A stretch of 21,959 nucleotides of DNA from DASSKF01 sp035690725 (GCA_035690725.1 DASSKF010000008.1:1-21959); one strand, 5' to 3'. Shown: positions 7,471 through 15,202, counted from the stretch's first letter. Program-made: numbers and translations. Notes: generated from the letters alone by a model not told the origin.

Positions 7471-8148
7471 TCAGGCCTCGAGGGCGTGCCGGAGCCAGAG
7501 CTCGACACCGGCGACGTGCACCGTCGACCACGAGCGGGCGACGTCGGGTTGCCGGGAGGCGATCGCGTCGGCGATCGCCCGGTGCTCGGTCATCGTGCGG
7601 TCCACCGCCCCCGTCTGGGTGAGTCCCCGCCAGACCCGGGCTCGCTGCGTCGACCCCGACAGGCTGTCGAGCAGGGAGCACAGCACCGGGTTCCCCGCGC
7701 CGTCAGCGATCCGCCGGTGGAAGGCGATGTCGGACTCCACGAGCTCGTCCACCGAGGGCCGCTCGGGGACGTCGGCGAGGAGGTCGTCCAGCTCGGCGAC
7801 CTCCTCGTCGGACATCAGCGTCGTGGCCTTCGCCGTGGCGGCCGGCTCCAGGATGCGGCGCACCTCGAGGAAGTGCAGGACCGTGTCGTCCTGGTGGAAG
7901 TCGACGACGAACCCCATCGCGTCGAGCAGCAGGCTCGGCTCCAGGCTCGTGACGTAGGTCCCGTCGCCCTGCCGCACGTCGAGCACGTGGATCAGCGACA
8001 GCGCCTTGACCGCCTCCCGCAACGAGTTGCGGGACAGGCCCAGGCGCTGGGCGAGGTCCGCTTCGCGGGGGAGACGTTGGCCGGGATGAAGCTCCCGGTC
8101 GACGATCATCTGCTTGAGCTTGGTGATCGCCTCGTCCGTGACCGCCAT
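7471..8148 (-). CDS. GntR-family transcriptional regulator, FadR/FCD subfamily
   Basis: A 225-residue cytosolic DNA-binding regulator. The winged helix spans about residues 1-68 (LPREADLAQRLGLSRNSLREAVKALS, then a wing with GDGTYV). The rest is an all-helical FCD effector domain with its usual metal-ligand pattern: D and H in ESDIAFHRR, H in TEHRAIADAI, H in TVHVAGVELW. FCD regulators commonly bind sugar acids or other carboxylates. The ATG follows GGAGAGG by seven bases. A perfect 15-bp palindrome lies just upstream and recurs at both catabolic promoters of the divergent fucD region. It is thus probably an autoregulated repressor of the oxidative route, relieved by an acid intermediate such as L-fuconate or 2-keto-3-deoxy-fuconate (inferred). 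Confidence 0.92.
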   Translation of the reverse strand: MAVTDEAITKLKQMIVDRELHPGQRLPREADLAQRLGLSRNSLREAVKALSLIHVLDVRQGDGTYVTSLEPSLLLDAMGFVVDFHQDDTVLHFLEVRRILEPAATAKATTLMSDEEVAELDDLLADVPERPSVDELVESDIAFHRRIADGAGNPVLCSLLDSLSGSTQRARVWRGLTQTGAVDRTMTEHRAIADAIASRQPDVARSWSTVHVAGVELWLRHALEA

Positions 8149-8182
8149 GTGCACGCCTCTCCACTGTGCCGACCGGGTCGGC

Positions 8183-8197
8183 AGACATCCGATCTCT
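8183..8197. promoter_or_regulatory. GntR (FCD) operator, site 3 (autoregulatory)
   Basis: AGACATCCGATCTCT is the exact reverse complement of site 1 and fits AGANATCNGATNTCT at every specified position. It begins 35 bp upstream of the GntR ATG, just downstream of the likely -10 box, where bound protein would block transcription start. Confidence 0.75.
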
Positions 8198-8203
8198 GAG
8201 GGC

Positions 8204-8209
8204 ATCGTA
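8204..8209 (-). promoter_or_regulatory. Possible -10 box of the GntR gene
   Basis: TACGAT on the minus strand (TANNNT form) lies about 56 bp upstream of the start codon and just above operator site 3. The matching -35 (TCCCCA at 17 bp) is poor. Confidence 0.35.
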
Positions 8210-8265
8210 CGGGCGAGCGGCACCTGTGGGGACGCGCCGACGGGTGCGGAACGGTGCGGACGGCA

Positions 8266-8277
8266 GCAATCGTTTCC
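8266..8277. promoter_or_regulatory. LacI-type operator before lacI (autoregulatory)
   Basis: GCAATCGTTTCC; its reverse complement GGAAACGATTGC equals the kinase-side site at 10 of 12 bases, including the core AAACGATT. It lies 88 bp before the lacI start and just upstream of a -10 box. The site is less symmetric than the kinase one. Confidence 0.5.
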
Positions 8278-8284
8278 TCGACAG

Positions 8285-8290
8285 TAGGGT
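8285..8290 (+). promoter_or_regulatory. Probable -10 box of the lacI-family gene
   Basis: TAGGGT, a TANNNT box, 8 bp downstream of the LacI-type site, which would then occupy the -35/-10 spacer. No convincing -35 hexamer is seen. Predicted transcript start is near 8297, giving a leader of about 70 bases. Confidence 0.4.
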
Positions 8291-8364
8291 GTCGGGGCAA
8301 GAGCGCCAGGCCGGGGGAGCGGTGCCGGTACCGGCAGCGTCCAGCACCAACGGGAGGTGGTCGC

Positions 8365-9363
8365 GTGGCCAAGATCATCGATGTGGCGCGACGCGCCGGG
8401 GTGTCGGCGGCGACGGTCTCCCGAGCGCTCAACCACGTCGGAAGTGTCGATCCGGCGCTCGTCGAGCGGGTACGAGTCGCGGCCGACGAGCTGGGCTATC
8501 GCCCGAACGGAGTCGCGCGCAACCTGCGTCGCCAGCGCACCGACGTCTGGGCACTGATCATCTCCGACATCGCGAACCCGTTCTTCACGGCAGTCGCGCG
8601 TGGTGTGGAGGACGTCGCGCAGCGGCACGGGTTCTCGGTCCTGCTGTGCAACTCCGACGAGGACCAGGGCAAGGAGCAGCGCTACCTGGGGGTGGCCGAG
8701 CAGGAGCAGGTGGCCGGCGTCATCATGTCGCCGAACCTGCGGGGCAGCGACGTCTCCCGGCTCGTCGACGCGGCGATCCCGCTGGTGACCGTGGACCGGT
8801 CGAGCCGCAGGCCGGTCGACTCCGTGATGGTGCACTCGCGAGAGGGCGCCCGTCAGGCGACCAGCCACCTGCTGCACAGCGGTTGGCGCCGTCCCGCGTG
8901 CATCACCGGGCCCGAGCACGCGGACACGGCACGGGAACGCCTCTCCGGCTACCTGGACGCGATGAAGGACGCCCGTCGGCGGACCGCCAAGTCGCTGGTC
9001 CGGCACACGGACTTCCAGGAGGAGAGCGCACGCCGGGCCATGGGGTCGCTGCTGGATGAGCGCAACCCCCCCGACGCCGTCTTCATCGCCAACGCGACCA
9101 TGGCCCTCGGCGCGCTGGAGGAGCTCAACCGGCGCGGCGCCAAACCGGGTCGCGACATCGGGCTCGTCGCGTTCGACGATGCCCCGTGGGCTCGCTTCAT
9201 CGACCCGCCGCTGACCGTGGTCGCCCAGCCCGCGTACGACATCGGCGCCACCGCGGCCGAGCTGCTGGTCGAGCGGATCGCCCGGTCCGCTCCGAAGCGA
9301 GCCCGACACGTCGTCCTGTCCACGGAGCTCATCGTCCGGGAGAGCTCGATCCGGCGGCACTGA
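8365..9363 (+). CDS. LacI/GalR-family transcriptional regulator
   Basis: A 332-residue sugar-responsive repressor of ordinary length. The N-terminal helix-turn-helix and hinge helix occupy about residues 1-57 (IIDVARRAGVSAATVSRALN, then LGYRPNGVARNLR). A periplasmic-binding-protein-like effector domain follows, with IISDIANPFF and, near the C-terminus, VAFDDAPWARFIDPPLTVVAQPAYDIG. The GTG at 8365 is chosen because GGGAGG lies seven bases upstream and the protein then begins right at the helix-turn-helix; reading further upstream adds non-conserved sequence. A LacI-type site precedes the gene and a closely related one precedes the kinase. It is therefore a likely autoregulator and repressor of the kinase-isomerase pair. 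Its inducer is not evident from sequence. Confidence 0.92.
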   Translation: MAKIIDVARRAGVSAATVSRALNHVGSVDPALVERVRVAADELGYRPNGVARNLRRQRTDVWALIISDIANPFFTAVARGVEDVAQRHGFSVLLCNSDEDQGKEQRYLGVAEQEQVAGVIMSPNLRGSDVSRLVDAAIPLVTVDRSSRRPVDSVMVHSREGARQATSHLLHSGWRRPACITGPEHADTARERLSGYLDAMKDARRRTAKSLVRHTDFQEESARRAMGSLLDERNPPDAVFIANATMALGALEELNRRGAKPGRDIGLVAFDDAPWARFIDPPLTVVAQPAYDIGATAAELLVERIARSAPKRARHVVLSTELIVRESSIRRH

Positions 9364-9366
9364 GCC

Positions 9367-9404
9367 CGCCCACACGCCGACGGTGCGCCTCCCGCGTGCG
9401 GGCG
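9367..9404 (+). terminator. Hairpin terminator after the lacI-family gene
   Basis: CGCCCACACGC (9367-9377) pairs with GCGTGCGGGCG (9394-9404): 11 positions with one A-C mismatch, 16-base loop. It starts 3 bp after the stop codon. There is no T-run, as is common for GC-rich actinobacterial terminators. It marks the border between the sugar island and the ftsEX block. Confidence 0.5.
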
Positions 9405-9415
9405 AGCCCACGACA

Positions 9416-9454
9416 TACCCTCGTCGGCGCACGGGTGCAAGCGAGTTCCCGTGC
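9416..9454 (+). promoter_or_regulatory. Possible ftsE -10 box and leader hairpin
   Basis: TACCCT (9416-9421) is a TANNNT box 94 bp before ftsE. About where a transcript would start, GCACGGG (9429-9435) and CCCGTGC (9448-9454) form a perfect 7-bp stem with a 12-base loop. The rest of the 151-bp gap shows nothing else I can name. No good -35 is seen. Confidence 0.35.
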
Positions 9455-9514
9455 CTGCGGTCCAGCCCAGGCCGGAGCCACCGCCGTCCCGCTCGCGTCT
9501 GTCGAGGTGTCCCC

Positions 9515-10204
9515 ATGATCCGGTTCGAGAACGTCTCCAAGCGGTACTCGGCCAAGGACCGGCCCGCGCTGGAGGGGGTGAGCGTCGAGGTCGAGCGGGG
9601 GGAGTTCGTCTTCGTCGTGGGCGCCTCGGGGTCGGGCAAGTCGACCCTGATGAGCCTGATCACCCACGAGCAGCTGCCGACCTCGGGCGAGCTGCTGGTC
9701 GCCGGCCGGGAGCTGACCCGGCTGCCGGCGCGCAAGGTGCCCGCACTGCGCCGGGAGATCGGCACGGTCTTCCAGGACTTCCGGCTGCTGCCGGGCAAGT
9801 CGGTCCAGCAGAACGTCGCGTTCGCGCTGCAGGTGCTCGGCCGCAAGCGCCACGTGGTTCGGCAGCTGGTCCCCGAGACGCTGGAGCTGGTGGGGCTGAC
9901 CGGCAAGGAGCGGCGGCTGCCGCACGAGCTGTCCGGTGGTGAGCAGCAGCGGGTGGCCATCGCCCGCGCCGTGGTGAAGAAGCCGGCGATCCTGCTCGCG
10001 GACGAGCCGACCGGCAACCTCGACCCGACCATCAGCGAGGAGATCGTCCGGGTGCTCGAGCGGATCAACCGCACGGGCACCACCGTGGTCGTGGCCACCC
10101 ACGACCACGGGATCGTCGACACGTTCCGCAAGCGGGTGGTCGAGCTCGACCAGGGCCGCCTGGTGCGCGACCAGGCCCGTGGCGGCTACGCCCAGTCGGC
10201 CTGA
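9515..10204 (+). CDS. ftsE: Cell division ATP-binding protein FtsE
   Basis: A 229-residue ABC ATPase. Walker A is GASGSGKST (residues 36-44), followed by a Q-loop (VFQDFRLLP), the signature LSGGEQQR, Walker B (ILLADEPTGNLD) and a switch His (ATHDH). RYSAKDRPALEGVS and FRLLPGKSV are typical of FtsE. It sits on the inner face of the membrane and, with FtsX, drives activation of a cell-wall hydrolase at the division site or cell pole. The ATG at 9515 follows GAGG by seven bases. ftsX starts 43 bp downstream, and the M23 peptidase and smpB follow, the usual actinobacterial order. Confidence 0.97.
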   Translation: MIRFENVSKRYSAKDRPALEGVSVEVERGEFVFVVGASGSGKSTLMSLITHEQLPTSGELLVAGRELTRLPARKVPALRREIGTVFQDFRLLPGKSVQQNVAFALQVLGRKRHVVRQLVPETLELVGLTGKERRLPHELSGGEQQRVAIARAVVKKPAILLADEPTGNLDPTISEEIVRVLERINRTGTTVVVATHDHGIVDTFRKRVVELDQGRLVRDQARGGYAQSA

Positions 10205-10247
10205 CCCCACTGCCGTCCCGCGCCCCCGAGACGCCGAAGAGAGCATC

Positions 10248-11162
10248 ATGCGCCTGCAGTTCATCCTCGCCGAGATCGGCAACGGCCTCCGCCGCAACAA
10301 GTCCATGGCGATCTCCGTCGTCCTCGTGACGATGGTCTCGCTGTTCTTCCTCGGCTCCGGCCTGCTCGCCCAGCGGCAGGTCGACGTGGCCAAGGGCTAC
10401 TGGTACGACAAGGTCCAGGTCTCGCTGTTCCTGTGCACCGACCGCTCGCAGTCGCAGGCCTGCCCGGACGGTGCGGTCACCGACGCGCAGCGCACCAAGA
10501 TCCGCCAGGACCTGCAGGACCTCAAGCCGCTGGTCAAGAAGGTCTACCACGAGTCGTCGCAGCAGGCCTACGAGCGCTTCAAGGAGCAGTTCAGGGGCAG
10601 CGACATCGTCAAGAACGTGCCGGCCAACTCCATGCCGGAGAGCTTCCGCGTCCAGCTGTCCGACCCGTCGAAGTACGACGTCGTCTCCAGCGCCTTCGTC
10701 GGCGCCCCCGGTGTCGAGACGGTGCAGGACCAGCGCAAGCTGCTCGACAAGTTCTTCACGTTCCTCAACGTGCTGAGCCTGAGCGCGATCGGCCTGGCCG
10801 CCGTCATGGTGCTCTGTGCCGTGCTGCTCATCGCCACGACCATCCGCCAGACGGCGTTCAGCCGTCGCAAGGAGACCGGCATCATGCGGCTGGTGGGGGC
10901 GTCGGCCTTCGTGATCCACCTGCCCTTCATCATCGAGACCCTGCTCGCGACCCTGGTGGGTGCCGGGCTGGCCGTCGGCCTGCTCTGGGGGATGGTCCAC
11001 TACGGCGTCAGCGGCTTCCTCGCGACCAACATCTCCGGCGACCTGGTCAGTTTCATCGGGGTGGGGGACGTGTGGGCGATCGCCCCCTGGCTCGGGGTCG
11101 GCGGCGGCCTGCTGTCGATCGTCACCTCGTGGCTCACCCTCCGTCGCTACCTCCGGGTATGA
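10248..11162 (+). CDS. ftsX: Cell division permease FtsX
   Basis: A 304-residue integral membrane protein. A cytosolic N-terminus (LQFILAEIGNGLRRNKSM) leads to TM1 at about residues 21-41. A large extracellular domain of about 45-165 follows; its two cysteines (LFLCTD and QACPDG) could form a disulfide. Three more TM segments lie near 177-202, 222-245 and 271-292, ending in TLRRYLRV. The cytoplasmic RRKETGIMRLVGAS between TM2 and TM3 is the classic FtsX coupling segment. FtsX passes ATP-driven motion of FtsE to a periplasmic hydrolase or its activator; the M23 protein encoded next, with its long coiled coil, is the obvious partner. GAAGAGAG precedes the ATG by four bases. Confidence 0.96.
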   Translation: MRLQFILAEIGNGLRRNKSMAISVVLVTMVSLFFLGSGLLAQRQVDVAKGYWYDKVQVSLFLCTDRSQSQACPDGAVTDAQRTKIRQDLQDLKPLVKKVYHESSQQAYERFKEQFRGSDIVKNVPANSMPESFRVQLSDPSKYDVVSSAFVGAPGVETVQDQRKLLDKFFTFLNVLSLSAIGLAAVMVLCAVLLIATTIRQTAFSRRKETGIMRLVGASAFVIHLPFIIETLLATLVGAGLAVGLLWGMVHYGVSGFLATNISGDLVSFIGVGDVWAIAPWLGVGGGLLSIVTSWLTLRRYLRV

Positions 11163-11213
11163 CGGCCACGCACCGGTCCGACACGCCTGCACCGTGGCGG
11201 CCCGCTTCCCCTG

Positions 11214-12602
11214 ATGACCTCACGACGGCTGGTACCAATGTTGGCTGTGACTGCTGAACGGGCACGCCGGAACAGGGCGTGGCAACGGCTGACCGTGGGC
11301 GCCGTGGCCGCGTCCCTCGTCGGTGTGGCCGGCGTCGCCTCGGCCCCCACGGGGATCGCCGACCCGCACGACAGGAAGCGGGCCGTCGACCAGCGCGTCG
11401 ACCACCTCGAGGGCCAGGTCCAGGACACCTCGGCGTCGCTCACCCGGGCCTACCGGCAGCTCAAGCACACCAAGGCCCGCGTCGCACAGGCCAAGGAGGA
11501 CCTGGGCCGAGCCGAGCAGAAGCTCGCCGACGCCGAGGCGTACAACCAGAAGGTCGCCGCCCAGCTCGAGGTCGCCCAGGCCGACGAGGCCAAGGCCGAG
11601 GACGAGCTCGACGCGACTCGCCAGCGGGCGGAGCAGACGCGTGACGTGGTCGGCGCGATCGCCCGGCGCAGCTACCAGCAGGGCGGCATGGGCGACCTCG
11701 ACATGGCCCTGCAGGCGCTCGCCGGCAACGAGGACCTGGGCGACCGGGTCGCCATGGTGCACACCGTCCTGCGCGTGCAGAACGACGCCGTCCGCCGACT
11801 CGCGTCGCAGCAGGCCGCCCGGACCGCCAAGGAGAGCCACCTGGCCGCGGTGCGGCGCGAGGTCGCCCTGCTCAAGGCGAAGGCGGAGGCCGCGGTCGAG
11901 CGGGCGCAGCAGGCCCGGGACGAGGCCGCTCGGGCCAAGCAGCACCTGCAGGACGTCGCCGCCGAGCAGAAGCGGCACGCCAAGGAGTTCGAGAAGCAGA
12001 AGCGCGCCGAGCTGCACCGCCTGAAGCGGGCCCGCGCCGAGTCGAAGCGGCTCGAGCGCAAGATCAAGCGGCTCGCCCGTGAAGCCCGCGAGCGGGCCCG
12101 CCGCCGTGCGGCCAAGCAGGCGGCCGCCGAGCGGGCCGCGGAGGCGCGGCGCGAGGCCGCCGGGCGGGCCGCGCGCAGCCACCGCGCCCCGGCACCTGCC
12201 CCGGCGGCCGGGGGCTTCCTCAGCTACCCGGTCAACGCGCCGATCACGTCCGAGTTCGGCATGCGCATGCACCCGATCCTGCACATCATGCGGCTGCACG
12301 CCGGCATGGACTTCGGTGCCTCCTGCGGCACGCCCGTCCACGCCGCGGCCTCCGGCCGGATCGTCAGCGCCGGCCCCAACATCGAGTCCGGCCGGCTCGT
12401 CGTGATCGACCACGGCTGGCACGACGGCACCGACCTGACCACGTGGTACGGCCACCTGTCCAAGATCGCCCAGTACGGCGGGCACGTGAACCGCGGGGAG
12501 GTCATCGGCTACGTCGGCAACTTCGGCCTGTCCACCGGGTGCCACCTGCACTTCGAGACGCACAACAGCGGCAAGCCGGTCAACCCGCGCACCTGGTTCT
12601 GA
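11214..12602 (+). CDS. Secreted coiled-coil M23 (LytM) peptidase, probable FtsEX-controlled cell-wall hydrolase
   Basis: A 462-residue exported protein. An N-terminal hydrophobic stretch (LTVGAVAASLVGVAGVASAP, about residues 26-45) serves as signal peptide or anchor. A long charged coiled coil, about 55-320, is increasingly Lys/Arg/Ala-rich toward its end and is followed by an Ala-Pro linker. The C-terminal LytM domain spans about 335-462. Zinc ligands are H and D of LHAGMDF and the last His of HLHFE; the first His of that motif and the one in TWYGHLS are the other active-site histidines, so it should be an active endopeptidase. The layout resembles PcsB- and RipA-type hydrolases whose coiled coil is engaged by FtsX. 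No clear ribosome site precedes the ATG at 11214; an in-frame ATG at 11238 is an alternative start. Confidence 0.9.
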   Translation: MTSRRLVPMLAVTAERARRNRAWQRLTVGAVAASLVGVAGVASAPTGIADPHDRKRAVDQRVDHLEGQVQDTSASLTRAYRQLKHTKARVAQAKEDLGRAEQKLADAEAYNQKVAAQLEVAQADEAKAEDELDATRQRAEQTRDVVGAIARRSYQQGGMGDLDMALQALAGNEDLGDRVAMVHTVLRVQNDAVRRLASQQAARTAKESHLAAVRREVALLKAKAEAAVERAQQARDEAARAKQHLQDVAAEQKRHAKEFEKQKRAELHRLKRARAESKRLERKIKRLAREARERARRRAAKQAAAERAAEARREAAGRAARSHRAPAPAPAAGGFLSYPVNAPITSEFGMRMHPILHIMRLHAGMDFGASCGTPVHAAASGRIVSAGPNIESGRLVVIDHGWHDGTDLTTWYGHLSKIAQYGGHVNRGEVIGYVGNFGLSTGCHLHFETHNSGKPVNPRTWF

Positions 12603-12616
12603 CCGTCGTCCGGTTG

Positions 12617-12637
12617 CGGCCGAACTCGTTTCGGCCG
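12617..12637 (+). terminator. Hairpin between the M23 gene and smpB
   Basis: CGGCCGAA (12617-12624) and TTCGGCCG (12630-12637) form a perfect 8-bp stem with a 5-base loop, 14 bp after the M23 stop. An outer GTCCGG/CCGGAC pair offers an alternative fold. No T-run follows. It is a likely terminator or partial attenuator that separates smpB from the ftsEX operon. Confidence 0.5.
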
Positions 12638-12653
12638 GACGGGGCAGCACCGG

Positions 12654-12659
12654 TAGCGT
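12654..12659 (+). promoter_or_regulatory. Possible -10 box of smpB
   Basis: TAGCGT (TANNNT) lies 17 bp beyond the hairpin and 46 bp before the smpB start. No matching -35 is apparent. Confidence 0.35.
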
Positions 12660-12704
12660 GGCGGCTCGAAGGTGAGCGGTCGGCATACGAGGAAGGTGCC
12701 CGGG

Positions 12705-13175
12705 GTGGCGAAGGAGCAGGGTCGCACGGTGGTGGCGCGCAACCGCAAGGCGTGGCACGACTACACGATCGAGGACACCTTCGAGGCGGGCCTGGCGCTG
12801 ATGGGCACCGAGGTGAAGTCGCTGCGGATGGGCCGCGCGTCGCTGGTCGACGGCTACGCGACCGAGTACCGCGGCGAGCTCTGGCTGGAAGGGGTGCACA
12901 TCCCGGAGTACCTGCAGGGCACCTGGACCAACCACTCGGCCCGGCGCCGGCGCAAGCTGCTGCTGCACCGCCACGAGATCAACAAGCTGATCGCGAAGTC
13001 GCGGGAGGCGGGGCACACCATCGTGCCCCTGGAGCTGTACTTCAAGGACGGCCGCGCCAAGGTCGAGCTCGGGCTGGCCAAGGGCAAGCGGCAGTACGAC
13101 AAGCGCCAGGCGATGCGTGCGCGGCAGGACGAGCGCGAGGCGCAGCGCGCCATGTCGCACCGCACCCACCGCTGA
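12705..13175 (+). CDS. smpB: SsrA-binding protein SmpB
   Basis: A 156-residue protein, the family's usual length. It binds tmRNA and brings it to stalled ribosomes for trans-translation. Family marks are RNRKAWHDYTIEDTFEAGLALMGTEVKSLR at the start, VHIPEY in the middle and LGLAKGKRQYDKR near the end. The basic C-terminal tail (RARQDEREAQRAMSHRTHR) is the part that enters the mRNA channel. The GTG at 12705 is preceded by GAGGAAGG eight bases upstream; in-frame GTG codons at 12672 and 12696 lack that spacing and precede the conserved region. Its RNA partner ssrA starts 8.6 kb downstream in the same window, with unrelated genes between them. Confidence 0.97.
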   Translation: MAKEQGRTVVARNRKAWHDYTIEDTFEAGLALMGTEVKSLRMGRASLVDGYATEYRGELWLEGVHIPEYLQGTWTNHSARRRRKLLLHRHEINKLIAKSREAGHTIVPLELYFKDGRAKVELGLAKGKRQYDKRQAMRARQDEREAQRAMSHRTHR

Positions 13176-13207
13176 GGCGACGGGCCGACGAAGGGACGAC
13201 GAGGGGT

Positions 13208-15202
13208 ATGACGGGGGCTCACGTGTGGTCGGTCCGCGGGCGCAGGAGCCTGCTCGCCCTGCTCGCGGTGGTGCTCGGGCTGGCGGCCCTGGTCGGCCTG
13301 CCCGCCGGAGCGGCGCACGCGGCCGGTGGCGGCGAGCGGATCCTGTCGTTCGACGCGGACTACGCGGTGCAGCCGGACGGCTCGGTCGACGTCACCGAGC
13401 GGATCCGGTGGCAGTTCGGGGCCGGTGAGCACCACGGCATCAAGCGCAACATCATCACCCGGCAGGGGTACGGGAAGTCGGGCGACAAGACCCGTCTCTA
13501 CCCGCTGTCCGACGCGAGCGCGTCCAGCCCGAGCGGTGCGCCGACCGACGTGCAGACCAGCGACTTCGGCGCCAGCACGGTGCTGCGGATCGGGGCCCCG
13601 GACCAGACGGTGAGCGGGACCCAGACCTACGTCGTGCACTACACGCTCGCGCACGTGGTGAACCTGATCGAGCCGACGGAGCAGGCGACCTCCGGGCCCA
13701 ACACCGAGCGGCACGTCGAGCTCTACTGGAACGTCCTCGGCACCCAGACCTCCGTCCCCGTCGACGAGGCGTCCGTGACGGTCACCGGCCCGGGCCGGGT
13801 CACCGACGCGGCCTGCTTCGTCGGAGCCACCCGCAGCGACCAGCAGTGCCGCGCGACGGCCGGCCGGAAGGCCCAGTTCGCGGCCCGCGACCTCGCGCCG
13901 AACGAGGGCATGACCGTGGCAGCCGCCTTCCCGGACAAGGGCTTCACCGACACCTCCAAGGACATCGTCGACCAGGCGCCGGAGGAGGGCGGCTCCAGCA
14001 GCTCACTGTCCAGCGGCACGGCCCGCGCGGTGACCCTGCTGAGCAGCGGCGTCGGCATCCTCGTCCCGGTGCTGACCGCGGCCGTGATGGGCCTGCTCGT
14101 GTGGCGCAACGGGCGCGACGAGCGCTTCGCCGGGCTCACGCCCGGTGTCGTCCCCGCGCCCGGGGAGCAGGTCGGCACGACGCGGGGCGGCGCCGGGCCC
14201 GTGGCCGTGCGGTTCTCACCACCGGACGGCGTCCGGCCCGGCCTGGTGGGCACGATCATCGACGAGGACGCCGGGACGATCGACGCCAGCGCCACCGTGG
14301 TCGACCTCGCGGTGCGCGGGCACCTGCAGATCGAGGAGGTGCCGTCCGGCGGCCTGGGCCGGCTCGTCGGCCGGAACGACTGGCGGCTGGTCCGGCGCGA
14401 GCCGGAGCACCGGCAGGAGCTGCTGCCCTACGAGCAGACGCTCCTGGACGGCCTGTTCTCCCGGGGCAACGAGGTGATGCTCTCCGACCTGAAGAACCAG
14501 TTCCACACCAGCCTGGAGTCCGCGAAGCGGCAGATGTATGCCGAGACGGTGCGCCGGGGCTGGTTCCGCAAGTCCCCGGAGCGCACCCGTGGCGCCTGGA
14601 AGACCTTCGGCACCGTCCTGTTCTTCATCGGCGTGGCCTCCGGCTGGTTCTACGGGTTCGGCAGCAGCGACATCGACCAGCGCGGCGGGCTGAGCCTCGG
14701 CATCCCGTCGGGGATCATCCTCGCGGGCGGCCTGATGATCGCCGGGGGGCTGATCTGGCTGCTCGGCAAGCGGATGCCCGCGCGCACCGCCGTCGGCAGT
14801 GCCGTGCTCGCGCAGTCCGAGGGGTTCCGGGAGTACCTGTCGACCGCGGAGGCGGACCAGATCCGGTGGGAGGAGGCGCAGGACGTCTTCAGCCGCTACC
14901 TCCCCTACGCGATCGTCTTCGGGCTCGCCGACCGGTGGGCGACGGTGTTCGGCGACGTGGCCGAGGCCGCCGAGGCGGCGGGCCACCCGCTCGTCATGCC
15001 GACCTGGTACCTGTTCGCCGGTGCGCCCGGCTTCGGCGGCTTCGCAGGCATCGCCGACGGCGTCGACAACTTCTCCACGATGGCGAGCGGGACGTTCACC
15101 AGCACGCCGGGGTCGTCCGGTGGCAGCGGCTTCGGCGGGGGCGGCTTCGGTGGCGGCTTCGCCGGTGGCGGTGGCGGCGGGGGCGGCTCCAGCTCCTGGT
15201 GA
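13208..15202 (+). CDS. DUF2207-family membrane protein
   Basis: A 664-residue protein of unknown function. The N-terminal signal peptide (about residues 14-38, ending AAHAA) is followed by an extracellular beta-rich DUF2207 domain (about 40-260, with GEHHGIKRNII and ERHVELYWNVLG). One TM segment lies at about 275-300. A cytosolic region of about 300-465 contains DLAVRGHLQIEE, a helix-turn-helix-like piece common in this family. Two TM segments follow at about 468-486 and 498-520, then another soluble region with FSRYLPYAIVFGLADRW. The tail is very Gly-rich and ends GGSSSW. This layout is typical of DUF2207 proteins. A GAGGGG almost abuts the ATG, with AAGGGACGACG further upstream, so the start is slightly uncertain. 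It begins 32 bp after smpB and may be co-transcribed. Confidence 0.88.
   Translation: MTGAHVWSVRGRRSLLALLAVVLGLAALVGLPAGAAHAAGGGERILSFDADYAVQPDGSVDVTERIRWQFGAGEHHGIKRNIITRQGYGKSGDKTRLYPLSDASASSPSGAPTDVQTSDFGASTVLRIGAPDQTVSGTQTYVVHYTLAHVVNLIEPTEQATSGPNTERHVELYWNVLGTQTSVPVDEASVTVTGPGRVTDAACFVGATRSDQQCRATAGRKAQFAARDLAPNEGMTVAAAFPDKGFTDTSKDIVDQAPEEGGSSSSLSSGTARAVTLLSSGVGILVPVLTAAVMGLLVWRNGRDERFAGLTPGVVPAPGEQVGTTRGGAGPVAVRFSPPDGVRPGLVGTIIDEDAGTIDASATVVDLAVRGHLQIEEVPSGGLGRLVGRNDWRLVRREPEHRQELLPYEQTLLDGLFSRGNEVMLSDLKNQFHTSLESAKRQMYAETVRRGWFRKSPERTRGAWKTFGTVLFFIGVASGWFYGFGSSDIDQRGGLSLGIPSGIILAGGLMIAGGLIWLLGKRMPARTAVGSAVLAQSEGFREYLSTAEADQIRWEEAQDVFSRYLPYAIVFGLADRWATVFGDVAEAAEAAGHPLVMPTWYLFAGAPGFGGFAGIADGVDNFSTMASGTFTSTPGSSGGSGFGGGGFGGGFAGGGGGGGGSSSW

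Noticed and set aside
9391..9402. CCCGC-GT-GCGGG as a separate terminator stem after the lacI-family gene
   Set aside because: A 2-base loop is not sterically reasonable; the longer 9367-9404 pairing explains the same bases.
12443..13207. Upstream extension of the DUF2207 frame through smpB
   Set aside because: The extension is low-complexity Arg/Gly-rich shadow of smpB. The signal peptide of the real protein starts at the ATG at 13208.
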